Positions 55,573 to 64,000 are shown, counted from the stretch's first letter. The stretch: DNA of 64,000 nt from Gammaproteobacteria bacterium (GCA_008081045.1 VMDC01000001.1:161280-225279), one strand, 5' to 3'. Notes: generated by a model not told the origin, from the sequence alone. A program made the numbers and translations.

Positions 55573-56552
55573 TTCGTATTTAAGGATCTCCCCAGATGTT
55601 CCGATAGCGCGCGACCGCTGACAAACGCATCTTCTGCTCGGTTACCTAGACACCAATCACCAATTGCTGCCAGCCGGTTTTCCTCGTCGACCAGGAACGC
55701 TTTGCCGATGGCCTTCTCCACTTTGGCGTAACGCCATCGCTGTAGATGAATTTCCTGTATCGACAATGAATCAGAGTCGACAAGTTGGTTGAGCGCATCC
55801 AGAAGCTGGTTTTCAATAACAGTGGGCTCTTCATCAATGTGAGCAGTTGCCCACTCATTGCTACTGTGCACCACCAGACTCGAGGGTGCGCTGCGGGATG
55901 GCTTGCTGTTGTTGATCGCCAACCAGGAGATCGGTGATTGTCTGACCACTGCCGCTTCAAAGTTCAATCGGGGACGATCTTTGAGGGCAACCATCAAGGC
56001 GAAGCAAGGTGACAGTTGCGCCTCGGTTACTGAGCGGTGTTCACTAAACCTGGCGCCAAACAGCACGCCAACTTGCGGCGCCGGCATGGCAGACACTACC
56101 CAATCAAACATTCCCAGCTCAGCACCACTCTTGTCTTTGAGCTGCCAACCCTGTCCACACCGCCTAACTTCCTGAACCTGAGTGGAGTAAGAAATAGCCA
56201 AATCGCCTGCAAGCCGTTTCGGGAACGCTGTCATACTTGGCACGCCCACATAATGCGGCTCGAACCACGTGCGTTTAAAAGTCTCAGAGTCTGGCGCGAG
56301 TGTCACAAGTTTGGGCTGCCATTCAGAGACTGCTGACTGAAAGTCGTCGTCGTTCAGCAAAGACTCAAGTGACTTGGCACGACAGGTGAAAAATTGCGCG
56401 CCATGGTCAAACTCGTGATCCACCGCACGTCGCGTGGCGAGACGTCCGCCAACGCCACGGGATTTCTCAAACAGTTGAATATCAGCGAAGAGTCGCGAGG
56501 CATGAGCAAAGCTCAAGCCCGACAGACCTGCTCCGATTACTGCGATGCGCAT
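55530..56552 (-). CDS. Renalase-like FAD-dependent oxidoreductase
   Basis: Flavoprotein of 340 residues. The FAD-binding Rossmann motif MRIAVIGAGLSGLSFAHA opens the protein, followed by FEKSRGVGGRLATRRAVDHEFDHGAQFFTCR, which is diagnostic of the renalase-like amine oxidase group. A second FAD segment, ENRLAAIGDWCLGNRAEDAFVSGRALSEHL, lies near the C-terminus. Bacterial renalase-like proteins oxidise off-form dihydronicotinamides in studied cases; the substrate here is unproven. TTG 56558 is in frame, but ATG 56552 is the natural start. Confidence 0.83.
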   Translation of the reverse strand: MRIAVIGAGLSGLSFAHASRLFADIQLFEKSRGVGGRLATRRAVDHEFDHGAQFFTCRAKSLESLLNDDDFQSAVSEWQPKLVTLAPDSETFKRTWFEPHYVGVPSMTAFPKRLAGDLAISYSTQVQEVRRCGQGWQLKDKSGAELGMFDWVVSAMPAPQVGVLFGARFSEHRSVTEAQLSPCFALMVALKDRPRLNFEAAVVRQSPISWLAINNSKPSRSAPSSLVVHSSNEWATAHIDEEPTVIENQLLDALNQLVDSDSLSIQEIHLQRWRYAKVEKAIGKAFLVDEENRLAAIGDWCLGNRAEDAFVSGRALSEHLGRSLNTNQGRSCTVKSNLPV

Positions 56553-56650
56553 CGCCAAAGCCCTTAAGTTCCCTATCGGTTACGCTTGGGTTAACGATGG
56601 ATGAGTCATGTTAGATTGACCGGCCTGAGAGGAGACAAATCCTCAGGTGT

Positions 56651-57544
56651 CTACAACGTGAAATTGACCTCGGTCAACCGGAACAATCCGGCAGGCAGCA
56701 CCACCGGCGGAATCCGGAAGCTTTTTATTTCTCTGGAAGAACGGCTAATGCCTATCAGCACACGCTCGGCACTGTCATCCCAGGCAATAGCCTGCCCCTC
56801 GATGTTCACCGAAATGGTAGCCACATGAATCAGCTTGGGTCCCATGCGGGGAGCTGCCAGGACATAAACCTCTGGCTTGTCGTGGCCGCTGAGATAGAGC
56901 AACCCGTCAGCACCCAGGGCGCCGCCCGATGCCGCATAGGGTTGCATCTGGCGGGTGACCGAATCCGGCATCATCCATCCGCCGAGTCGGCGCCAACTTT
57001 GATCATAGCGATAAATCGTGGCGAAACGGTGGTCTTTGAACCCGGTGCCGCCTTGTCCATCGTAATGGGCAAAGCCCGCTAACTAGCCTTCGCCCAGACG
57101 GTCAAACCAGGTCAAAGAGCCCTCGTCCATGATGCCAAGACTCAGCGAGTGGATGTGGCGAAGAGAATCGGTAGCAAAGACTTCCACAGAGCTGGCCATG
57201 GGAAGCTCCGGGAAGTTGGAGTTCGCACAAAAAAGTTGGGTCTTTTCAGCGAAGCAGCTGTTAAGGTGGCTGATCGCACCCCCTCGGATTCCTTGCCATC
57301 TGGCTACTAAAGAGCCGCCGGCTTTCTCATATTTGGCAAGGGTAAAATTATCGATCGCGTACACATGTTGCGTGTCAGCAGCGGCCCCCTGTCTGGCTTC
57401 TCCCGTCTGATAAACAGCCAAGTCGACAGCCTGAAGCTGCTGTACCGCCGGGAGCTCCGCTTCAGATTCTGCTTGTGCCTGGGGGGCCACAAGGTTAAAG
57501 CGGAGAAGTGCGAGTAAAGTGACCAGTGCCTTGGTTAATTTCAT
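56651..57544 (-). pseudogene. Secreted protein gene interrupted by an in-frame amber codon
   Basis: One continuous minus-strand frame of 298 codons is broken only by TAG at 57083-57085. The N-terminal part has a signal peptide (ALVTLLALLRFNLVAPQAQA) and the repeats AVYQTGEARQGAAADTQHVYAIDN and GIMDEGSLTWFDRLGEG. After the stop the frame goes on as LAGFAHYDGQGGTGFKDHRF, then GALGADGLLYLSGHDKPEVYVLA and ends SFRIPPVVLPAGLF. A TGG (Trp) to TAG change by one base would explain it. The family looks like a beta-propeller of unknown role. It could be a recent pseudogene, a sequencing error or, less likely, readthrough. Confidence 0.75.
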
Positions 57545-57609
57545 GTCTGTCTCCAGATTGCCGGCAAACGAGCCGATAACTGTGTCATTCTGAATAAATT
57601 CCGCGGAAG

Positions 57610-57638
57610 TTGACAGAGATGGCTCTGGTGGTTAGAGT
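57610..57638 (+). promoter_or_regulatory. Candidate promoter of tRNA-Leu
   Basis: TTGACA (57610-57615) and TAGAGT (57633-57638) are separated by exactly 17 bp. The bases just after the -10 box (TGCGCCCC) are GC-rich, a discriminator type found at stringently controlled stable RNA promoters. The mature tRNA starts about 65 bp further on. Confidence 0.6.
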
Positions 57639-57707
57639 TGCGCCCCTTATTTGCATGGCCTATCGGCCCGGCAGTCCGCACTTACAGTGTGCCTTACACT
57701 GAGCCTT

Positions 57708-57794
57708 GCCCAGGTGGCGGAATTGGTAGACGCGCTAGCTTCAGGTGCTAGTGTCCTTTGGGACGTGGGAGTTCAAGTCTCCCCCTGGGCACCA
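57708..57794 (+). tRNA. tRNA-Leu (anticodon CAG)
   Basis: The 87-base gene folds as a class II tRNA. Acceptor arms are GCCCAGG (57708-57714) and CCTGGGC (57784-57790), followed by discriminator A and an encoded CCA. The D arm has TGGTAGACGC, the anticodon arm GCTAG-CTTCAGG-TGCTAG carries CAG, a long variable arm (GTCCTTTGGGAC) follows, and the T loop is GTTCAAGTC. Position upstream of rnr matches Pseudomonas-like genomes. Confidence 0.97.
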
Positions 57795-57960
57795 CTCTCT
57801 CTGATCTATTTACCAGACCATATTACTGAATTTCCATCGTCGCAGGATAAACACCAAGGGCAGGCCGCCCGCCCGTTGTTTCACGACAATATCCTGCCTC
57901 ATCCCTGTGAGACTGAGCTCTGCTGATTCGTCGCAGTCTGCGGTCCGAGAATAAAAACCT

Positions 57961-60606
57961 ATGCCAAAACCTGTCAAAAAAAGCGCCCGCAAACGTGTTG
58001 GTGCCAGTTCCGGTCGTGACCCTTTCTCCGAGCGAGAGGCGGGAAAGTACGACAACCCCATAGCCAGCAGAGAATTCATACTCGAGAAGCTCGAGGAAGC
58101 GGGAACACCCGTGCAGCTCGATGAGCTGTTTATGCTGCTTAAGCTGCGTGATGCAGATCAGCATGAAGCCTTAAGACGACGCCTTATCGCGATGTCTCGG
58201 GACGGCCAGCTCATAAGCAATCGAAAAGGCGCGTTTGGGTTGCCGTCTCACATGGACCTGAAACCCGGCAAGGTCATCGGCAAGAAGGATGGCTATGGCT
58301 TTTTTGAACCCGAAGATGGGTCTGAGGATGTTTATTTAAGCGCGAAGGAAATGGCCAGGCTGTTTGACGGAGACCGGGTCATGGTCAGGGTGACGGGCAT
58401 TGATAGCCGCGGGCGTAAGGAAGGCTCCGTGGTTGACATACTCGAACGCCGCCATGCGGAGATTGTGGGACGCTATTACGAGGAGTCGGGTTTCGGCATG
58501 GTCGTGCCTGACAGTAAACGGATCCCCCATGAACTCATCATTCCTGATAAACACCGTCACGGCGCTACTGACGGACAGTTCGTGGTCGCGCGGATCACCG
58601 ACTATCCCTCCAAGCGTCGCAAGGCACTGGCCGAGGTCATCGAAATACTCGGTGATGTCGCGACACCGGGGGTCGAGATCGACATTGCTTTGCGAAGTTT
58701 TGAAATCCCTCATCTTTGGACAACAGCAGTAAAAAAGGAAACCAGGGCCCTCGGCCAGGAGGTGTCTGCTGAAGACGCCATCGGGCGGTTTGATCTGCGT
58801 AACCGTCAGTTCGTTACCATTGATGGCGAGGATGCGAAGGATTTTGATGATGCCGTGTATGCAGAGAGGACCGGCCACGGAGGCTGGACACTCTATGTCG
58901 CGATTGCCGATGTGTCCCACTATGTAAAGCCCGGGTCTGCGCTGGATGCTGAAGCCAGCAATCGCGGCACGTCGGTGTATTTTCCCGGCCATGTGGTTCC
59001 GATGCTGCCCGAAAAGCTGTCGAATGGGCTGTGTTCCCTGAAGCCGCAGACAGACCGACTGGCTATGGTCAGCGAAATGCGTATCTCTGCAGACGGGGAA
59101 TTGGAAGCTTACCGGTTCTATGAGGCGATCATCTACTCACATGCCAGACTGACGTATACGGATGTGGCAGCGATGCTTCAGCCCGCGGATACCGAATCTG
59201 AATTAAGGCTCAAGGAAAAACTTCGCCAGCGGCACGGCGGCCTGACAGAACCGCTCGACACGCTCTATGCGCTTTTTCACAGCCTGCGGCGAAGCCGGGA
59301 TCGCAGTGGTGCGATGGATTTCGATTCCACAGAAACACGGATGGTTTTCGGAAAAGACAGGAAGATCAGAGAGATTGTGCCGGTGGTGAGAAATGATGCG
59401 CATCGCCTGATCGAAGAGTGCATGCTTTGCGCGAACGTTGCGGCAGCGGACCTTCTTGAAAATGCCAAGCTGCCGGCGCTTTACCGGGTACATGAAGGCC
59501 CGAACCAGGACAAATTAGACAGCTTGCGCGATTTCCTGAGTGAAATGGGCCTCTATTTGAGCGGAGGAGACAAGCCGACCACGGGTGATTATCAAAAAGT
59601 GCTCCAGCAAATCGCGGAGCGGCCTGATCGGCATTTACTGCAGACTCAGTTGATCAGATCCATGATGCAGGCGGTTTACAGCCCGGAAAATTGTGGTCAC
59701 TTCGGTTTGAATTTCGCCAAATACACACACTTTACCTCCCCGATACGTCGTTATCCTGACCTGCTCGTTCATCGCGCTATCCGGTTTCTCATACACAACA
59801 GGAAATCCGCGTCGCTGAAGGCCCATCCTGAGCAGAAGACCTTATCGAGGGCGGGCGTCTACCCCTATGAGTTTGCCGAACTAGACCGGCTGGGAGAGCT
59901 GTGTTCATCAGCCGAGAGGCGGGCGGATGCTGCCAGTTACAGCGTTGCTGACTGGCTGAAATGCGAGTACATGCAAGACCGTGTCGGTGACGAATTTAAC
60001 GGCACGATAACTTCGGTGGCCAGTTTTGGCTTGTTTATCGAGCTCAATGACTATTACGTGGAGGGTTTGGTTCACATCACCGAGTTGAGTAATGATTACT
60101 ATCACTTTGATCCTGTGCGTCACCTGTTGCAGGGTGAGCGCTCGGGCCTGACCTATCAGCTCGGAGACAGCGTAACGGTTCGCCTTGTCAGAGTAGATTT
60201 GGAAGAAAAAAAGATCGACCTGCAGATGGTTGGCAGCAGAAAATCGAGGCCTTCTAAAGGAAAATTGCGTCAGTCGCTAAAGGCTGGCAAAGTCGGGACC
60301 AAGCCGAAGACAAAAACCAAGACCAAGACAAAAACAAAGAACAATCAGGGTAAACAGCGCACAACGCGCAGCAAGAAGTCAGCTGACAAGCGCAGCGAAT
60401 CCGGTAAATCAGCACGTACAACATCGGAAAAGCCGGCAAAGACTGCCAAGAAGAGAAAAACGAAAAAACAGACTGCTTCGGCGACTGCGCGCAAGAAAGG
60501 AGCCACTCGGGGAGCCGCAAAGCGGCAGGCCGGTGACAGTCAGCGTGGCAAAACAGTCGGTAGAAAAGCAGCTAACAAGAAAACCCGCACAAGGAAATCG
60601 CGCTGA
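57961..60606 (+). CDS. rnr: Ribonuclease R with long Lys-rich tail
   Basis: Processive 3'-5' exoribonuclease of 881 residues that degrades structured RNA. In order: helix-turn-helix region (about 40-85), cold-shock domains (GKVIGKKDGYGFFEPEDG), RNB catalytic domain with metal-binding Asp residues in DGEDAKDFDDAVY (about 288-300), and S1 domain (GDEFNGTITSVASFGLFIEL). From about residue 760 the tail is Lys/Thr/Arg-rich, with tandem Lys-Thr pairs. E. coli RNase R also has a basic tail, but it is shorter; the protein is about 70 residues longer overall. It is followed by rlmB 11 bp later. Confidence 0.96.
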   Translation: MPKPVKKSARKRVGASSGRDPFSEREAGKYDNPIASREFILEKLEEAGTPVQLDELFMLLKLRDADQHEALRRRLIAMSRDGQLISNRKGAFGLPSHMDLKPGKVIGKKDGYGFFEPEDGSEDVYLSAKEMARLFDGDRVMVRVTGIDSRGRKEGSVVDILERRHAEIVGRYYEESGFGMVVPDSKRIPHELIIPDKHRHGATDGQFVVARITDYPSKRRKALAEVIEILGDVATPGVEIDIALRSFEIPHLWTTAVKKETRALGQEVSAEDAIGRFDLRNRQFVTIDGEDAKDFDDAVYAERTGHGGWTLYVAIADVSHYVKPGSALDAEASNRGTSVYFPGHVVPMLPEKLSNGLCSLKPQTDRLAMVSEMRISADGELEAYRFYEAIIYSHARLTYTDVAAMLQPADTESELRLKEKLRQRHGGLTEPLDTLYALFHSLRRSRDRSGAMDFDSTETRMVFGKDRKIREIVPVVRNDAHRLIEECMLCANVAAADLLENAKLPALYRVHEGPNQDKLDSLRDFLSEMGLYLSGGDKPTTGDYQKVLQQIAERPDRHLLQTQLIRSMMQAVYSPENCGHFGLNFAKYTHFTSPIRRYPDLLVHRAIRFLIHNRKSASLKAHPEQKTLSRAGVYPYEFAELDRLGELCSSAERRADAASYSVADWLKCEYMQDRVGDEFNGTITSVASFGLFIELNDYYVEGLVHITELSNDYYHFDPVRHLLQGERSGLTYQLGDSVTVRLVRVDLEEKKIDLQMVGSRKSRPSKGKLRQSLKAGKVGTKPKTKTKTKTKTKNNQGKQRTTRSKKSADKRSESGKSARTTSEKPAKTAKKRKTKKQTASATARKKGATRGAAKRQAGDSQRGKTVGRKAANKKTRTRKSR

Positions 60607-60617
60607 GGCGCACTTGC

Positions 60618-61382
60618 ATGACTATGTCGGAGAGTAATTGGGTTACCGGTATCAATGCCGTTTTGGAATTACTGAAACAAAACCCACAGTCTGCCAGACG
60701 CGTTTTGCTTAAGCGTAGTCGCGAAGACAGTCGTCTTAATACAGTGCGCAATCTCGCCAAAGCCAGTGAGATCGAACTTGTCGAGCTGGACGCGGGGAAG
60801 CTCCATCGCATGTATTCGCAGGTGCATCAGGGTGTTGCGGTCGAACTGGCTGGAGCGGAGCGAAGTCACGGCCAGCAGGGGTGGGAAGGTTTCCTGGCGC
60901 AGCTTGAGGGGCTTGATGCGCCGCCTTTACTGCTGGTGCTGGATGGAATCACTGATCCTCACAATCTGGGCGCCTGCCTGCGGTCGGCGGATGCAGCAGG
61001 GGTTAACGCAGTCGTCATTCCCAAAGACAAGGCGGTCGGGCTCAATGCAACTGTTCGCAGAGTGGCCAGCGGCGCAGCCGATACGGTCGAGCTTTTTGTG
61101 GTCTCGAATCTCTCGCGAGCGCTGACGCAGTTAAAAGAGCGGGGGGTGTGGCTGGTTGGTACTGACGACAACGCCGGCTCGGGCTTGTACGAACAGGATT
61201 TACGCGGTGCTGTTGCCCTGGTTATGGGGTCTGAAGGCCGTGGACTGCGGCGCCTCACCAGGGAAAAGTGCGATTTTCTGATCAGTATTCCAATGGCCGG
61301 TGCGATCAGCAGCCTGAATGTTTCAGTGGCAACCGGAGTGGTCTTGTTCGAAGCAGTGCGCCAACGGCGGAATCAACCGTGA
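60618..61382 (+). CDS. rlmB: 23S rRNA (guanosine-2'-O)-methyltransferase RlmB
   Basis: SPOUT methyltransferase of 254 residues that methylates the ribose of G2251 in 23S rRNA. The N-terminal substrate-binding domain begins WVTGINAVLELLKQNPQSAR. The catalytic knot has LDGITDPHNLGACLRSADAAGV (motif 1), VMGSEGRGLRRLTREKCDFLISIPMAGAISSLNVSVATGVVLFE (motifs 2 and 3). Its position after rnr is the conserved arrangement. Confidence 0.96.
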   Translation: MTMSESNWVTGINAVLELLKQNPQSARRVLLKRSREDSRLNTVRNLAKASEIELVELDAGKLHRMYSQVHQGVAVELAGAERSHGQQGWEGFLAQLEGLDAPPLLLVLDGITDPHNLGACLRSADAAGVNAVVIPKDKAVGLNATVRRVASGAADTVELFVVSNLSRALTQLKERGVWLVGTDDNAGSGLYEQDLRGAVALVMGSEGRGLRRLTREKCDFLISIPMAGAISSLNVSVATGVVLFEAVRQRRNQP

Positions 61383-61522
61383 CGCGCCACGCGCATGCGC
61401 AGCTGTAGCAGTACAGATGCAGTGACACAGCCCGAAACGGCGCTCTGAGTGGCAACCAGATAGCCGATTCCGACACCTGTGGCTACAAGCCAGCTCCTGA
61501 ATTCGTTTTTAGACCGGATTTC

Positions 61523-61551
61523 TTGCATCCAGAGCCCTGTTTCTGTAGGAT
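61523..61551 (+). promoter_or_regulatory. Candidate promoter of the rpsF operon
   Basis: TTGCAT (61523-61528) and TAGGAT (61546-61551) are 17 bp apart, with a GC-rich discriminator (GCCGGC) following, as is common for ribosomal protein promoters. The -35 match is weak. Confidence 0.4.
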
Positions 61552-61613
61552 GCCGGCTCTTTTTACTGGCATGAGTGCAACCGACCGTTGGCTCAGCCCA
61601 AACATCACTCCTT

Positions 61614-61647
61614 GTCTCACCACGCGCGCCGGCGTTAGTTGGGAGAC
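61614..61647 (+). promoter_or_regulatory. Hairpin in the rpsF leader, possible S6:S18 binding site
   Basis: GTCTC-A-CCA pairs with TGG-GAGAC (8 bp, one bulged A) around a GC-rich loop containing CCG at 61629-61631. It ends nine bases before the rpsF ribosome site. In several bacteria the S6:S18 dimer represses this operon through a leader RNA with a CCG element; the match here is partial. Confidence 0.35.
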
Positions 61648-61667
61648 CTGAACCAGAAGGAGTCTCT

Positions 61668-62168
61668 ATGAGACACTATGAAGTGGTATTTCTGGTGCAC
61701 CCTGATCAGTCAGAGCAGGTGCCCGGAATGATTGAGCGCTACACCCAATTGATGGCAGACAGCGGCGGTAACGTCCATCGCATCGAAGACTGGGGTCGCA
61801 GACAACTCGCCTATCCGATCAACAAGATTCACAAAGCGCATTACGTGATGATGAACATCGAATGCGGCGGTGAAGCGCTTGAAGAACTGTCGACGCTGTT
61901 CCGCTACAACGATGCGGTCCTGCGTAATCTAGTGATCAAGCGCAAGGAAGCCGTTACTGAGGAATCTCTGATTCTCAAGCAGGAGCGCGAGTCCAAAGAG
62001 CGCAAGGCGCGTATTGAGCACAAACGCAAAGAAGAGGAAGCGGCTGCTGCGGCGGCTGCTGCAGCTGAAGCGGCTGCCGCTGAAGAGGAGGCTCCGGCTG
62101 AAGAAGCAGCCCCTGAGGCCCCCGCTGAGACAGACGGCGCTGACGAAGAGACGCCGACCGAAGAGTAA
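61668..62168 (+). CDS. rpsF: Ribosomal protein S6 with long Ala/Glu tail
   Basis: 30S platform protein of 166 residues. The core (1-105) is standard: [29 protein letters not shown], the [25 protein letters not shown] strand pair, and [20 protein letters not shown]. After residue 110 comes a Lys/Arg/Glu helix and then about 45 residues of Ala, Glu and Pro. E. coli S6 has a much shorter tail that RimK extends with glutamates; here a long acidic tail is encoded. GAAGGAG precedes ATG 61668. Confidence 0.96.
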   Translation: MRHYEVVFLVHPDQSEQVPGMIERYTQLMADSGGNVHRIEDWGRRQLAYPINKIHKAHYVMMNIECGGEALEELSTLFRYNDAVLRNLVIKRKEAVTEESLILKQERESKERKARIEHKRKEEEAAAAAAAAAEAAAAEEEAPAEEAAPEAPAETDGADEETPTEE

Positions 62169-62197
62169 GCACTCAAACGTTTTTATAGGAACAAGTT

Positions 62198-62428
62198 ATG
62201 GCTCGTTATTTCCGTCGTCGTAAGTTCTGCAAGTTTACAGCAGAAGGCACGAAAGAAATCGATTACAAAGATCTGGAAACGCTTAAAGCCTACGTGTCTG
62301 AGACCGGTAAAATCGTTCCCAGTCGTATTACGGGTACTAAAGCGCGCTACCAGCGACAGCTGGCAACAGCAATCAAGAGAGCGAGATACCTGGCGCTGAT
62401 TCCCTACACGGACAGTCATCAGGTCTGA
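62198..62428 (+). CDS. rpsR: Ribosomal protein S18
   Basis: 30S protein of 76 residues that pairs with S6 on the platform. [66 protein letters not shown] is the full conserved sequence pattern. It starts 29 bp after rpsF. No priB gene lies between rpsF and rpsR, unlike in E. coli. Confidence 0.98.
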   Translation: MARYFRRRKFCKFTAEGTKEIDYKDLETLKAYVSETGKIVPSRITGTKARYQRQLATAIKRARYLALIPYTDSHQV

Positions 62429-62437
62429 GTCAGAAAC

Positions 62438-63268
62438 ATGATGCGCGGTCTTGCTGAATACGTCATGACCGGTCGCAGACAGGCCATGATAGCGGTAATG
62501 CTATTGGGTCTGATTCCGCTGGTTAATTTGCTCAATCCGGTTGTGGTTGGACTGATAGCGCTGCGGAAAGGCCTGCAGGAAGCGGGTATTGTTTTTGCCT
62601 GGGCCGTTCTGCCCGTTGGAGCATGGGCGGTTGCAGGTGATGTGGTTCCGCTGATCATGCTGATTGGAATCACCGGGCTCGCCCTGTTGCTCAGGGAAAC
62701 AGAGTCCTGGGAATTCACGCTGTTGGCTGCAATCGCAGTCGGGATCAGCGTTGAGGTGTATTTTCGTGTCCAGCCAGCGGTTATCGATGCGTTGATGGCC
62801 CAGTTGGAACAGTACATTCAGGCAGGCAATGCACAGGATCTGCAGCTGGATGCGGTTCGCAATGTGATGCTGAGCGTGATTGGCGCCGTGTATATGTTTC
62901 TCGCCGTCTTGCTGCTGATGACGGCGCGATGGATGCAGGCGCTACTCTTCAATCCGGGCGGTTTCCGGTTGGAGTTTCACGGCCTGAGGATCGAGCGACA
63001 TGTCGCTCTCGGTTTGATTGCGGTCATGCTGCTCGCCGGTTCGGGCGCGATTGTTCCGGAGGCCTGGACGCTATATTTTTTGATGCCACTGGTGTTTGCC
63101 GGTATTGCGGTGATTCACGCGGTGGTAGCGATACGAAAGTTGCCCGTCATGCTGCTGGTGACTTTCTACATCGTGCTGATGCTGCCGGCCGCCGTCCAGC
63201 TCGTTGTGCTGCTGGCGCTGCTCGATAGCTGGTTTGATTTTCGCTCACGGCTGCAAGGCGGCGCGTGA
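62438..63268 (+). CDS. Multi-pass membrane protein of the rpsR-rplI locus
   Basis: Integral membrane protein of 276 residues with about eight helices, for example MIAVMLLGLIPLVNLLNPVVVGLIAL and VMLSVIGAVYMFLAVLLLMTA. A gene of this kind lies between rpsR and rplI in Pseudomonas and other gammaproteobacteria; it resembles DUF2232 membrane proteins. No catalytic motif is visible and the function is unknown. It starts nine bases after the rpsR stop, so it is transcribed with the ribosomal genes. Confidence 0.8.
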   Translation: MMRGLAEYVMTGRRQAMIAVMLLGLIPLVNLLNPVVVGLIALRKGLQEAGIVFAWAVLPVGAWAVAGDVVPLIMLIGITGLALLLRETESWEFTLLAAIAVGISVEVYFRVQPAVIDALMAQLEQYIQAGNAQDLQLDAVRNVMLSVIGAVYMFLAVLLLMTARWMQALLFNPGGFRLEFHGLRIERHVALGLIAVMLLAGSGAIVPEAWTLYFLMPLVFAGIAVIHAVVAIRKLPVMLLVTFYIVLMLPAAVQLVVLLALLDSWFDFRSRLQGGA

Positions 63269-63295
63269 AGCCATTAAGAAGATGAGGGAAATGAC

Positions 63296-63877
63296 ATGAA
63301 CGTTATCTTGCTGGAAAAAATCGGCAAACTGGGAGAGATTGGTGATACTGCCAGTGTGAAAGCGGGCTACGCTCGCAACTTCCTCTTTCCGAAGGGCAAG
63401 GCAATTCCGGCGACCAAGGCAAACCTGGCGGAATTCGAAGAGCGCAAGGCCGATCTGCTGGCGGCGCACAACGAAAAGGTTGCTGCATCGCAAGCACGTG
63501 CCGCGAAGGTTGAAGGGGCAAGCCTGACTATTGAAGTGAATGCCAGTGACGAGGGCAAATTGTTCGGGTCTGTGGGTACGCGCGAGATTGCCGATGCTCT
63601 GAATGCTCAGGCCGGCAGTGATGTATCCAAGGCCGAAGTCCTGATGCCACATGGCGTAATCCGGGATCTTGGTACAACAGAGCTCACGATTGATCTGGGA
63701 CACGACGTGGCTGCACAGATCACCGTCAATGTGGTGGGCCTTCAGTCGGCAGCTGACGTATCCGCCGATGGCAGTATCATCGAAGAGGAGGATGAATCAG
63801 AAGCCGAGGTCGCAGATGAGGCCCCTGAGGGCTCAGAGGACGACAGCAGCGAAGGGGCCGACGAAGCGGAATCCTGA
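63296..63877 (+). CDS. rplI: Ribosomal protein L9 with acidic C-terminal extension
   Basis: 50S protein of 193 residues. The N-domain is standard: MNVILLEKIGKLGEIGDTASVKAGYARNFLFPKGKAIPATKAN, as is the connecting helix. The C-domain shows KLFGSVGTREIADALN and VLMPHGVIRDLGTTELTIDLGHDVAAQITVNVV, which ends the usual 149-residue protein. About 40 extra residues follow, mostly Glu, Asp, Ser and Ala. A GAGGGA ribosome site precedes the ATG. A strong terminator follows. Confidence 0.95.
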   Translation: MNVILLEKIGKLGEIGDTASVKAGYARNFLFPKGKAIPATKANLAEFEERKADLLAAHNEKVAASQARAAKVEGASLTIEVNASDEGKLFGSVGTREIADALNAQAGSDVSKAEVLMPHGVIRDLGTTELTIDLGHDVAAQITVNVVGLQSAADVSADGSIIEEEDESEAEVADEAPEGSEDDSSEGADEAES

Positions 63878-63922
63878 TGCAGCAGCAGGCCACCTGAAGT
63901 GGTTTGCTTTCGGAAAATAAAT

Positions 63923-63961
63923 AAAGCACCATTCTGGCGTAACAGAATGGTGCTTTTTTTT
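63923..63961 (+). terminator. Intrinsic terminator of the rpsF-rplI operon
   Basis: The perfect 14-base stem AAAGCACCATTCTG/CAGAATGGTGCTTT with a GCGTAA loop is followed by a T run. It lies 46 bp after the rplI stop. Confidence 0.95.
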
Positions 63962-64000
63962 AGCCTAGCCAACGAAGTCCGGGTGACATGTCTGAATCCT

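Larger units (their letters stand above)
61383..61667 (+). other. rpsF leader and upstream region
   Basis: This 285 bp region between rlmB and rpsF holds a likely promoter and a leader hairpin, annotated separately. I see no reading frame that looks coding: the frame open from 61575 into rpsF lacks a plausible start signal. Confidence 0.6.

Noticed and set aside
57708..57794. tRNA-Leu as an integration site for the block upstream
   Set aside because: No direct repeat of the tRNA 3' end and no integrase gene were seen on the other side of the block.

Overview
The window looks like chromosome from a free-living, aerobic gammaproteobacterium of moderate GC content. The strongest evidence is the right half, where conserved gammaproteobacterial blocks run in their usual order: nnr-tsaE-amiB-mutL-miaA-hfq-hflX-hflK-hflC-(DUF2065)-hisZ-purA, then tRNA-Leu(CAG)-rnr-rlmB and rpsF-rpsR-(membrane protein)-rplI. 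The presence of hisZ and the membrane gene between rpsR and rplI resembles Pseudomonas-like and marine gammaproteobacteria more than enterics. I cannot name the species from sequence alone.

Left part (1-7.3 kb): secreted oxidative and hydrolytic enzymes. These are a PQQ dehydrogenase lipoprotein with an N-terminal haem c (cut by the window edge), a CHRD protein, a tannase/feruloyl-esterase family hydrolase, a YedK/HMCES DNA-protein crosslink protein, an NTF2-like protein and S-formylglutathione hydrolase. At 7.4-11.4 kb lies a tight minus-strand operon, gtrA-dprE1-dprE2-(HAD-UbiA fusion). It matches the mycobacterial route to polyprenyl-phosphoryl-D-arabinofuranose and is the most distinctive system here.

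Middle part (11.4-38 kb): an IMPase-family phosphatase; a three-domain fusion of degenerate redoxin, haem c and a PHM-like copper monooxygenase; DUF2200, RibD-like, DTW/TapT and YceI proteins; two RND-superfamily exporters flanking a redoxin gene; a CX3CH cytochrome followed by a ClpP2-type protease; a molybdenum hydroxylase pair with NnrU; an iron alcohol dehydrogenase; two TraB/ChaN-type proteins; TPR, DUF481, SixA, DUF4159 and SIMPL proteins; and a MarR regulator with a palindromic candidate operator.

Right part (38.7-64 kb): the housekeeping blocks listed above. A 5.5 kb accessory stretch between purA and tRNA-Leu holds a ROK kinase, a REP-associated (Y1/RAYT) transposase with a downstream hairpin, a small charged protein, a lipidated CopC-like protein, a renalase-like flavoprotein, and a gene broken by a single in-frame amber codon. 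The ribosomal proteins S6 and L9 both carry long acidic C-terminal tails. No CRISPR array, prophage or complete insertion sequence was seen.
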